The translations under genes were made by a program, and so were the position numbers. Below, in pieces: positions 1 through 6,311 of a stretch of DNA of 8,054 nucleotides. Below the pieces are notes generated by a model that had not been told where the DNA came from, made no database searches, and saw only the letters and a list, made by a program, of their open reading frames with translations. The DNA is from an uncultured Steroidobacter sp. (GTDB lineage Bacteria > Pseudomonadota > Gammaproteobacteria > Steroidobacterales > Steroidobacteraceae). The first letter of the stretch is position 1; each line of letters opens with the position of its first letter. Location: positions 1 through 8,054 of the forward strand of contig NZ_CALFXI010000098.1 of NCBI RefSeq assembly GCF_937958065.1, written 5' to 3'.

Positions 1-59
1 CGGTATCGCGTACTTTCAACGGTCGTTTGGCGCGGGCTGCCGCCCCACCACCAAACACC

Positions 60-90
60 AAGGCCCATCCACATCGTGGATTGGCCTTTT
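60..90 (+). terminator. Candidate intrinsic terminator of an upstream plus-strand transcript
   Basis: AAGGCC (60-65) pairs with GGCCTT (83-88) and ATCCAC (67-72) pairs with GTGGAT (76-81). There is one C/T mismatch between the two stem parts and a three-base loop (73-75). The stem runs into TTTT at 87-90, then a C, so the T tract is short. Read on the minus strand the hairpin is followed by mixed sequence without a T run, so it fits plus-strand termination of a gene lying left of the window. It could still slow transcription coming from the hydrolase gene. Confidence 0.55.
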
Positions 91-177
91 CGTTCTGGGG
101 CATCCAACGAACACCTGCTCTCGGCCTGGCTGCGCGCCTCATGTACGCAGCCAAGGCTCACCACTACGGGAGATTCC

Positions 178-1164
178 TCAGCGTGGCGCCAGTCCAAGTA
201 AGCGAGCAGGATTAATCTTGAACAAAAGATCCAGTTCGTCCTCGGAAAAACCATTCCGACGTAGAGCCTGCGCGGCGCGCGCGAGACCTTCCACATGAGA
301 CATGGCCGGCGCATCATGCCCCTCTTCGCCGCGGCCCTGCCCGCGATCACTCGATACGATGCAGTGCTCGGCGCCTATCGCTTTTATCGTTTTCACGTGT
401 TCTTCGATGGTTTCCTCGTTGTTGGCAAAGGAACTGACGAACTCCAGATAAGCCCCCATCTCAACCGCCTGTTGCATCTGTTCGAGACTCATTCCAACGG
501 ACTCCAGCAAAGGATGCGTGACGAGCACATCCAAGCCCTGACGACGCGCTTCTTCCACCATCAGTAGCACCTCATCAGGTGCATTGTGTCCAGTGGCGAG
601 CACGACCTTGCCGTTACTACTACGAGTCTTGCCGTTGACCTCGGCCACTGCAGCAATCAGCGCTTTCGCTTCAGGCACCAACTCACCGTCCTTCGCCACG
701 GTGATGAAGGGACGATCATTGCCGTTGTTCTCGACGTAGTGCTTGGCATCCCAAGTGGGCATCCAGACGATGCGTCCCCAACCACCCTTGACGTCGGCCA
801 TCTGCCGCACTGCCGCCGGATTCAGTCCTCCAGTGGCAAAGTTGGTACCGATGCCTCCGAGTACTTCGAGGTCCGGGAACTGCTTGCGCACCAGGTAGGC
901 ATCATCGGCACTCTGGTCGTAATGCAACTTGATCACGAAACCACGCATGCCGGCCTCTTGAGCCAGTTGCGCCAACTCCAACGCATCGTATGCACGGCCA
1001 TTGTGGCCTGGGCCGTAACCGTCGGGGTCGACGTGCGAATGAACATCGAGCGCTCCTTGCAATGCGGGATCACTCATGGACTGGGCGTATAGCGAAGGGA
1101 CTGCGGTGAGTGTGGCGAGAGCGGTAAACACAAGACGAGCGACGCGAGACGTGAAAGCCGGCAT
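178..1164 (-). CDS. Exported amidohydrolase-fold protein (DUF6282-like)
   Basis: The 328-residue product begins with a typical signal peptide: Arg residues at 7 and 10, a hydrophobic stretch at about 11-25, and a likely cleavage after SLYAQ near residue 28. The mature part looks like a metal-dependent hydrolase of the amidohydrolase superfamily and resembles DUF6282 proteins. Visible candidate metal and active-site residues are the HxH pair H42/H44 in DVHSHVD, K79 and H81 in IKLHYD, H193 in ATGHNAPDE, H217 in VTHPLLE, and D273 in SSDRGQG. The substrate cannot be told from sequence. The start at 1164 is preferred because an AGGAGA Shine-Dalgarno lies seven bases upstream and the signal peptide begins there. 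The frame is open to an ATG at 1254, but that would add 30 residues before the signal peptide and cover the likely promoter. The gene is transcribed away from the chemosensory operon, and no functional link is evident. Family assignment is from memory of the fold and motifs, not from a search. Confidence 0.85.
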   Translation of the reverse strand: MPAFTSRVARLVFTALATLTAVPSLYAQSMSDPALQGALDVHSHVDPDGYGPGHNGRAYDALELAQLAQEAGMRGFVIKLHYDQSADDAYLVRKQFPDLEVLGGIGTNFATGGLNPAAVRQMADVKGGWGRIVWMPTWDAKHYVENNGNDRPFITVAKDGELVPEAKALIAAVAEVNGKTRSSNGKVVLATGHNAPDEVLLMVEEARRQGLDVLVTHPLLESVGMSLEQMQQAVEMGAYLEFVSSFANNEETIEEHVKTIKAIGAEHCIVSSDRGQGRGEEGHDAPAMSHVEGLARAAQALRRNGFSEDELDLLFKINPARLLGLAPR

Positions 1165-1171
1165 AACCTCT

Positions 1172-1177
1172 TCTCCT
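1172..1177 (-). promoter_or_regulatory. Ribosome binding site deciding the hydrolase start
   Basis: The minus-strand sequence is AGGAGA, seven bases before the ATG at 1164. It supports the shorter start, which places the signal peptide at the N-terminus. Confidence 0.65.
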
Positions 1178-1197
1178 GGGCTGGGGGGTTTTGGCGG

Positions 1198-1203
1198 AGT
1201 ATA
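1198..1203 (-). promoter_or_regulatory. Candidate -10 element for the hydrolase gene
   Basis: The minus strand reads TATACT, five of six matches to the sigma-70 -10 consensus, about 34 bases upstream of the chosen start. This would give a leader of roughly 25-30 bases. I see no good -35 hexamer at 16-18 bases spacing, so the call rests on the -10 and its position only. Confidence 0.3.
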
Positions 1204-1396
1204 GCCCATATTGGAACTAACTTTCGTTAATACGCCCTTCTCTTTCTTAGCCACCCCTTATCGGCCGACTACCTTGGTGCAACGACCTCAGCGATGCTCA
1301 CAAGCAGCATCTTGCGAAAGAACTCTGATCATCAGGCTCGCCATCAACGAGAGTGCCGCATCACTTCACGCGGTGGTTGAGAAATTCCTCGATCGA

Positions 1397-1416
1397 GAGG
1401 TGAAACGTTTCATCTC
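1397..1416. repeat. Near-perfect 20-base palindrome, candidate operator
   Basis: The core TGAAACGTTTCA (1401-1412) is a perfect 12-base palindrome. It extends to 20 bases with GAGG on the left and TCTC on the right, leaving a single mismatched position (G1400 against T1413). Directly on its left is a second perfect palindrome, CTCGATCGAG (1388-1397). There is no loop, so a protein dimer site is a better reading than an RNA hairpin. It lies about 230 bases upstream of the hydrolase start and 350 bases upstream of the receptor start. The bound regulator is unknown. Confidence 0.35.
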
Positions 1417-1630
1417 ACCAGCTCCCGCACAGTGATCTCCCATGCGGCACACACTCGAGCAACATCGGTTTCAGGAAGTTCCGTGACAAGAGGATTCTTC
1501 AAACTGCAACACTCTCTCCATTCGGTTATCTCTGACTCATCAATAGCAACCAGAATTTCAATGACCATCACACAATCTCATTCACATGAATCGATTCCTA
1601 GAAGCAGTTGCGCAGTTCGGAGTCGCTCAT
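1410..1630 (-). pseudogene. Possible small gene relic, or intact 52-residue hypothetical protein
   Basis: An open frame of 52 codons runs on the minus strand from ATG at 1568 to TGA at 1410-1412 and ends TVRELVR. Its composition is protein-like, with mixed acidic and hydrophobic residues (MVIEILVAIDESE at the start). Just upstream a good Shine-Dalgarno GGAAGG sits five bases before an ATG at 1628-1630. That frame reads MSDSELRNCF, then TAG at 1598-1600, then ESIHVNEIV, then TGA at 1568-1570, where the 52-codon frame takes over. One stop plus one frameshift would therefore join these parts into a protein of about 72 residues. I do not recognise the product. It may instead be only a short intact ORF starting at 1568, or chance; its codons are more AT-rich than those of neighbouring genes. 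Confidence 0.3.
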
Positions 1631-1766
1631 CATGTCCTTCCTTGCACCCCATAGAATCTTCGTTTAGCTTCACGACAAGCCGAACTTGGCGCCACGGAAG
1701 AAGTCCGACAGACGCTGCCCCTGCCTGTGTTTCGCAGCTACAAGCCCCTCCCCCGATAGGATTCAT

Positions 1767-3692
1767 ATGGCTTTAGTCAAAAAGTCCAAAATTTCCACGG
1801 GCGCCGCAAAAGCCTCGGCACCCGACAAAGCTGCTGTTACCACTCCTGCCGAAAAATCCGTACCTCGTGCCACACGCCAACACGCATCGGTGGAAATCGT
1901 GGCCGAGCGCATCGCCGCTGCTACTGAAGAGCTTGCAAGTGGACTCGCCGAATCGGCAGCAGCGACCCGCGAGCTGCGTAGATCGATGGAGCAGATTGCC
2001 AGCGGCGCCGAAGAAGCGGCTGGCGCTTCGCAGGAGCAGGCATCTGCAGTAAAAAATATCGCGGAAAGTCTGACGCTGGCCAGACGCGAAGCCGAAGCGT
2101 CGAACCGGCAAACCGAATCACTCGCGCTTTTCCTCGGTGAAACCACTACGCAACTCACCGCCTCCGTGCGCGCGATCGAGCGTGGAGCCCAGCGCCAGAA
2201 TGACTCGCTCGCGTTGACCACGGAACTGGATCGCCGCGCCAACGACATCGGTGAGCTGACGCGTGTGGTCAGCCGCATTTCCGATCAAACCAACCTGCTT
2301 GCATTGAATGCAGCCATCGAAGCCGCGCGTGCGGGCGAACAGGGGCGCGGCTTTGCCGTGGTAGCCGATGAAGTGCGCAACCTCGCCGAGGTTTCCCACA
2401 AGAGTGCGCTCGAGGTGCAGGAGCTTACCGAATCGATTCAACGCGAAGTACGTGAGGTCGGCACTGCGCTCAAGGCGACCGCTACGTCTTCTTCGGCGCA
2501 GGCCAGTGCTGCTTCCGCGCTGATCGCCGATCTCGAACAGCGACTCGACGACTTTGCACAGATTGCCGAAGGCAGTCGCAACATTCTGACTGCGGCGATC
2601 GAGGCGGAGCGCGCAGCCATCGAAGTGCAGAAAGGTGCTGAGCAGGTAGCGGCCGCAGCGGAAGAACAATCGTCCGCCGCCGGCGAGGCGCAGGTGGCGG
2701 TGGAGCAACAGGCGACTTCACTCGACCAGGGCCAGGCTGCAGCGCAGGCGCTGGCCGTGTTGGGGCAGGAGCTCCGCACAAGGAAATCGCGCAACTCTGT
2801 AGCTGAGGGAATCAGTGCAAGCGCCGAGCAACTGTCGGCTTCGATTCAGGAGCTCTCGGGCGCATCGACGGAAATCATGGCAGCCATCGAGCAGATCGGC
2901 CGTGCGGCGCAATCACAGGCGGCAGCCACGCAAGAAACGTCGGCCGCATTGAATCAGATCGAAACCAGTGCGCGGCTGGCACGTGAGAACGCCCAGACCG
3001 CCAATGAGCGCGTGCGCAACATCGATGCCGCACTCAAGGACGGCCGTAAAGCCGTGGAAACTTTGCTCAACGACGTCGAGACCTTGCTGCAGCAAACACG
3101 TGCAAGCGTGGTAACGATCAGAGGTCTGGAGGGCATCGGTAAGAAGATCGAGAAAATCACATCGTCCATCTCACTCATTGCCGTACAGACCGGCATGCTC
3201 GCCGTCAGTGGCGCAGTGGAAGCGGCACGTGCCGGGGATTCGGGTCGCGGTTTCGCCGTGGTTTCGAAGGACATCCGTGCTCTCGCGCGCGAAGCATCGG
3301 AAAACGTCGAAAGCGCCACCGACACGGTCAGGGGCATCCTGGATCAGATCGCCACCTTGAAGAGCGATCTCGAGCAGACCATCGTCGCTGCGGAAGCAGA
3401 AATCCAGAACAACCGCATCGTCTCCGCATCACTGCAGAAGATCGTCTCTGACATGAGTTCACTCAGTGCCGCCAGCCAATCCATTCTCAACGGCGCGGAT
3501 CTCATCCTTGCGAGTACGGTGGAAATGGCACAGGCCGCGCGTCAGATCGCGGCAGCGGCGGAAGAAGCCGGCAATGCTTCGCGCGAAGCAGCGACGGCAG
3601 CGACGCAACAGTCGCGTGGCGTGGAAGATCTGGCCGCCGCCATCGAGGAAATCGCCTCGCTGGCCGATGAGCTCAGACAGCGATCGGCGTAG
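1767..3692 (+). CDS. Soluble methyl-accepting chemotaxis protein with two tandem signalling domains
   Basis: The 641-residue cytoplasmic receptor lacks any transmembrane segment, HAMP or recognisable ligand-binding domain. Residues 1-44 are a basic, Ala/Lys-rich, probably disordered tail. Residues 45-344 and 345-641 are two full signalling coiled-coil hairpins. The first tip (171-204) is canonical: QTNLLALNAAIEAARAG followed by GRGFAVVADEVR. The second (471-504) reads QTGMLAVSGAVEAARAG followed by GRGFAVVSKDIR and is diverged. Candidate CheR/CheB adaptation pairs are E54/E55, E299/E300, E354/Q355 and E599/E600. The tips are expected to contact CheW and CheA. The start at 1767 is chosen for its AGGA five bases upstream; the frame continues to 1686, but that would add 27 residues of Cys/Pro-rich sequence unlike a receptor. 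It is the first gene of the operon. What it senses is unknown; with no sensor domain the input may come from a partner protein or the disordered tail. Confidence 0.93.
   Translation: MALVKKSKISTGAAKASAPDKAAVTTPAEKSVPRATRQHASVEIVAERIAAATEELASGLAESAAATRELRRSMEQIASGAEEAAGASQEQASAVKNIAESLTLARREAEASNRQTESLALFLGETTTQLTASVRAIERGAQRQNDSLALTTELDRRANDIGELTRVVSRISDQTNLLALNAAIEAARAGEQGRGFAVVADEVRNLAEVSHKSALEVQELTESIQREVREVGTALKATATSSSAQASAASALIADLEQRLDDFAQIAEGSRNILTAAIEAERAAIEVQKGAEQVAAAAEEQSSAAGEAQVAVEQQATSLDQGQAAAQALAVLGQELRTRKSRNSVAEGISASAEQLSASIQELSGASTEIMAAIEQIGRAAQSQAAATQETSAALNQIETSARLARENAQTANERVRNIDAALKDGRKAVETLLNDVETLLQQTRASVVTIRGLEGIGKKIEKITSSISLIAVQTGMLAVSGAVEAARAGDSGRGFAVVSKDIRALAREASENVESATDTVRGILDQIATLKSDLEQTIVAAEAEIQNNRIVSASLQKIVSDMSSLSAASQSILNGADLILASTVEMAQAARQIAAAAEEAGNASREAATAATQQSRGVEDLAAAIEEIASLADELRQRSA
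1899..3689 (+). repeat. Internal 900-base (300-codon) tandem duplication within the receptor gene
   Basis: Matching landmarks of the two receptor modules are exactly 300 codons apart: VAERIAAATEEL at residue 45 and VAEGISASAEQL at 345; EAARAG at 185 and 485; AAAAEE at 295 and 595. No net insertion or deletion has accumulated between them over the whole hairpin, although the sequences have diverged strongly. The second copy is about three residues short of 300 because of the stop. Exact spacing is expected if both copies must keep the same heptad count to pack side by side. Confidence 0.8.
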
Positions 3693-5208
3693 CCTCGTGC
3701 CAGCCCTCGCCCAAACACTCGCTGATCGCTTCCTGACCTTTCGTCTAGATGCAGAGTTGTATGCGCTGCGTGCGGAGGATGTGTCGGAAGTGATAGTGCC
3801 ACCGGTGGTGGCACGCGTACCTCAAGCACCATCGGCCTTGCTCGGACTCGCTAATCTACGCGGCATGGTGTTGCCGGTGGTGAGCCTGCGCGAACTGCTG
3901 GGCAAGCCACCCATTGCGCAGACGCAGCACACGCGTGCCATCGTGCTCGATATGGGTGCAGCAGTGGCACTTACCGTCGATGCCGTGGAGTCGCTGGAAA
4001 GCGCGACCGCCGAGCAGATCGACACATCCAATAAGGGACACAGCTCCGCCGACACCGACAAAATTCTCGGCAGCTTCACCTCCAGTCAGAACAAGACCAC
4101 TGCGAAGATCCTCGACATCAGAGCGCTGCTGGAATCGGCCTTCGCCAATCGCAGCCGCCCGCAGCGGCAGGCATCCACAATCGCTGCGGCGATCGCGCAG
4201 GAACAGGTCGATGAAGCCAAAGCCGGCGCAGTATTCGTTACCTTCGAAGTCGCCGGTCAGGAGTTTGGCCTTACCTTGGAGGCCGTACAAGAAATCATTC
4301 CGCTGCCTCCGACGATGACTGCGGTTGCGCGCGCCGAAGCGGTGGTGCTGGGGGTCATTGCAGTGCGTGATGCTCTGCTACCACTGATGTCGCTGCGTGG
4401 GTTGCTCGGTTTCGGCGCGCAGTCGAACTGCGAAGGTCGTGAGAAGGTCGTGGTCATGCACGTGGGTGGCAACAGGATCGGACTCGTGGCCGATCGCGCG
4501 CGCGCCATCCTCACCGCAGATCCCGATCTGGTCGATCCCATTCCGCCGGTGCTAGCGGCCCGTACCGGTGGAGAGTCGCGTATCAAGGCCATCTATCGCG
4601 CCGAAGGTGGACGCCGTCTGATCTCCATCCTGGAGCCCGAGCAACTCTTCCGTGAGGACGTCATGCAAAAGCTGGTATCCGCCCGCAACGACCTGGGACA
4701 GAGCGCAGTCGCAGCCGAACCACGTCAGGCGGAACTGATCTTCCTCGTATTCAAACTGGGCGGGGATGAATTCGCCCTGCCCATTGCAACGGTGGCGGAA
4801 GTGGCACAGGTGCCCGCGCAGATCACCCGTGTGCCGAAGACACCGAAGTTTCTCGAAGGTGTGATCAATCTGCGTGGCGAGGTTCTGCCGGTGATCGACC
4901 AGCGTCGACGCTTCGACCTGCCCAAGTTGGAAGCCAACGCAGAACGCAAACTGATCGTCATTCAAACCGAACGGCATCGCGCTGGCCTCATCGTGGACGG
5001 CGTCGTCGAGGTACTGCGCGTATCCCAGGACCTGATCGAAGCGCCACCCGATCTCACCGATGCCATCACTCGTCTCGTGCGCGGCGTCATCAATCTCGAG
5101 ACCTCGCAGCGACTCGTGCTCGTGCTCGACCCAGCCGAAGTGCTGACGCGTGCCGAACAGGATTTGTTGGATACGTTCCAGGGCTTGGGTAAGAAGAAGG
5201 ATGCATGA
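3667..5208 (+). CDS. cheW: Triple-domain CheW-type chemotaxis adaptor
   Basis: The 513-residue protein consists of three consecutive CheW domains at about 22-160, 189-333 and 359-500, joined by Ala/Gln-rich linkers. CheW couples receptor tips to the CheA kinase and is normally a single domain of about 150 residues. Domains 1 and 3 carry the signature strand (LANLRGMVLPVVSLR and VINLRGEVLPVIDQR). Domain 2 has VIAVRDALLPLMSLR, keeping the Arg but losing the Asn and Gly of NLRG. No receiver or HPT domain is present, so it is neither CheV nor CheA. The start is uncertain: ATG at 3667 overlaps the receptor gene by 26 bases, while GTG at 3697 lies four bases after its stop and would remove ten residues. 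Neither has a clear Shine-Dalgarno. The open frame extends back to 3466 but reads as an Arg/Pro-rich shadow of the receptor gene. The stop overlaps the cheB start as ATGA. Confidence 0.9.
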   Translation: MSSDSDRRSLVPALAQTLADRFLTFRLDAELYALRAEDVSEVIVPPVVARVPQAPSALLGLANLRGMVLPVVSLRELLGKPPIAQTQHTRAIVLDMGAAVALTVDAVESLESATAEQIDTSNKGHSSADTDKILGSFTSSQNKTTAKILDIRALLESAFANRSRPQRQASTIAAAIAQEQVDEAKAGAVFVTFEVAGQEFGLTLEAVQEIIPLPPTMTAVARAEAVVLGVIAVRDALLPLMSLRGLLGFGAQSNCEGREKVVVMHVGGNRIGLVADRARAILTADPDLVDPIPPVLAARTGGESRIKAIYRAEGGRRLISILEPEQLFREDVMQKLVSARNDLGQSAVAAEPRQAELIFLVFKLGGDEFALPIATVAEVAQVPAQITRVPKTPKFLEGVINLRGEVLPVIDQRRRFDLPKLEANAERKLIVIQTERHRAGLIVDGVVEVLRVSQDLIEAPPDLTDAITRLVRGVINLETSQRLVLVLDPAEVLTRAEQDLLDTFQGLGKKKDA

Positions 5209-6311
5209 TCAAAGTTCTGGTGGTCGATGACTCCGCGCTCGTCCGCAAGCTTTTCGGGCGGGTACTCGCGGCGGAAAAGGAATTCGAAGTAGCTCTCGCA
5301 CGTGACGGATTCGAAGCACTCGAACAGCTGGAATCTTTCCAGCCCGATGTCATCACGCTCGACATCAACATGCCGCAGATGAATGGACTCGAATGTCTCG
5401 ACCGCATCATGGTGCAGCGCCCCTGCCCCGTGGTGATGGTGTCCACACTCACCGCCGAAGGTGCCGATGCCACGCTCGACGCGCTGCGCCTTGGCGCAGT
5501 CGACTTCGTGGCAAAGCCGACTGGCACGGTATCGCTGCACCTCGATGAATTCGCACCCGCCTTCATTGCCAAGATCCGCGCCGCTGCCGCTTCGCGCGTA
5601 CCCACCGCCAAACGGTTACGCGAAAGAGTGCAACTGAAAACCGCTGCCGTCCGGGGACGCGCAGCGGAGCCGAAGTCGGCACGCACCACCGCCGCACCCG
5701 TAGACCTCGGCCCAGGAAACGGCATCGTCTTGGTCGGTTCCTCCACCGGTGGACCGCCGGCACTCGAAGCGCTGCTCGTTCCACTGCCGCGTACCTTCCC
5801 CTGGCCCATCGTCGTCGCGCAGCACATGCCGGCCAGCTTCACGCATACATTGGCGAAGCGCCTCAATGGCATCTGCGCCCTGGAAGTGGTGGAAGTATCG
5901 CAGCCCATGCCACTGCGGGCGGGCTGTGTCTACATTGGCAAGGGCGATACGGATGTCGTGATATCGCTACGTCCCGCAGGCCTCATCGCAATGGCGGCAC
6001 CGCCGCGTGCAAGTTATCTCTGGCATCCGAGCACCGATCGCCTGGTGCTATCGGCGCTGGAGCACGTGCCTGCCAACCAGCTCATCGGCATTCTGATGAC
6101 CGGCATGGGCAACGACGGTGCAACTGCGATGACCGAACTGAAGTCGAAGGGAGGACAGACCATTGCCGAATCCGAAGAAACCGCCGTGGTCTGGGGCATG
6201 CCTGGTGAACTGGTACGCGCAGGTGGAGCGAGTTGGGTGATGCCACTGCAGAAGATCGCCGATCAATTACAGAAACTGGTGCCGACCAATGCCGCTGGTT
6301 CGCAAGACTGA
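5205..6311 (+). CDS. cheB: CheB protein-glutamate methylesterase and glutamine deamidase
   Basis: The 368-residue, two-domain enzyme removes methyl groups from receptor glutamates and deamidates receptor glutamines. The N-terminal receiver (about 1-125) has the acidic pair D8/D9, phosphoacceptor D53 in TLDINMP and K104 in VAKP. A variable linker at about 126-172 leads to the C-terminal methylesterase domain (173-360). Its catalytic triad is visible: S180 in GSSTGG, H207 in AQHMP and D304 in MTGMGNDGA. Length is normal for the family, and all key residues are present. The ATG overlaps the CheW stop by four bases and is preceded by an AGAAGG-type Shine-Dalgarno, which suggests translational coupling. 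Its likely substrates are the Glu/Gln pairs of the tandem receptor two genes upstream, with phosphorylation of D53 by the expected operon CheA. Confidence 0.96.
   Translation: MIKVLVVDDSALVRKLFGRVLAAEKEFEVALARDGFEALEQLESFQPDVITLDINMPQMNGLECLDRIMVQRPCPVVMVSTLTAEGADATLDALRLGAVDFVAKPTGTVSLHLDEFAPAFIAKIRAAAASRVPTAKRLRERVQLKTAAVRGRAAEPKSARTTAAPVDLGPGNGIVLVGSSTGGPPALEALLVPLPRTFPWPIVVAQHMPASFTHTLAKRLNGICALEVVEVSQPMPLRAGCVYIGKGDTDVVISLRPAGLIAMAAPPRASYLWHPSTDRLVLSALEHVPANQLIGILMTGMGNDGATAMTELKSKGGQTIAESEETAVVWGMPGELVRAGGASWVMPLQKIADQLQKLVPTNAAGSQD

Larger units (their letters stand above)
1165..1766. other. Gene-poor spacer between divergent transcription units
   Basis: This spacer of about 600 bases separates the minus-strand hydrolase from the plus-strand chemosensory operon and is visibly less GC-rich than either. 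Plus-strand open frames at 1211-1435 and 1432-1776 have no recognisable protein character. The spacer holds the hydrolase -10 candidate, a palindrome (1397-1416), a possible small minus-strand gene relic (1410-1630) and a short inverted repeat ATTCA-CA-TGAAT (1580-1591). For the operon the best sigma-70-like pair is TTGCAC (1642-1647) with TAGCTT 17 bases downstream, which is too weak to call. No sigma-28 or sigma-54 motif was found by eye. Confidence 0.6.

Noticed and set aside
45..53. CCACCACCA, reminiscent of a tRNA 3' end before the terminator
   Set aside because: No T-arm sequence or acceptor pairing can be found in the preceding bases, and too little sequence is present upstream.
27..215. 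TTG-initiated plus-strand frame of 62 codons
   Set aside because: It runs straight through the terminator hairpin and into the hydrolase 3' end, and the product has no protein-like character.
586..1092. Plus-strand open frame of 168 codons
   Set aside because: It is antisense to the hydrolase gene, whose signal peptide and metal-binding motifs support the minus strand.
1211..1435. Plus-strand open frame of 74 codons
   Set aside because: Its last 35 or so residues look mildly protein-like, but the rest does not, and there is no supporting ribosome site or recognisable homology. It could be the tail of a relic, but I cannot support it.
1686..1766. N-terminal extension of the receptor to 1686
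   Set aside because: The extra residues are Cys/Pro/Arg-rich and unlike receptors, while a Shine-Dalgarno sits at the right distance from 1767.
1432..1776. Plus-strand open frame of 114 codons before the receptor gene
   Set aside because: It is Ser/His/Arg-rich with no domain-like pattern, overlaps the receptor start and its Shine-Dalgarno, and has no good ribosome site of its own.
5090..5908. Minus-strand open frame of 272 codons
   Set aside because: It lies opposite cheW/cheB, whose motifs are intact on the plus strand. The translation is Ser/Arg/Ala-rich without recognisable domains, typical of a shadow in GC-rich DNA.
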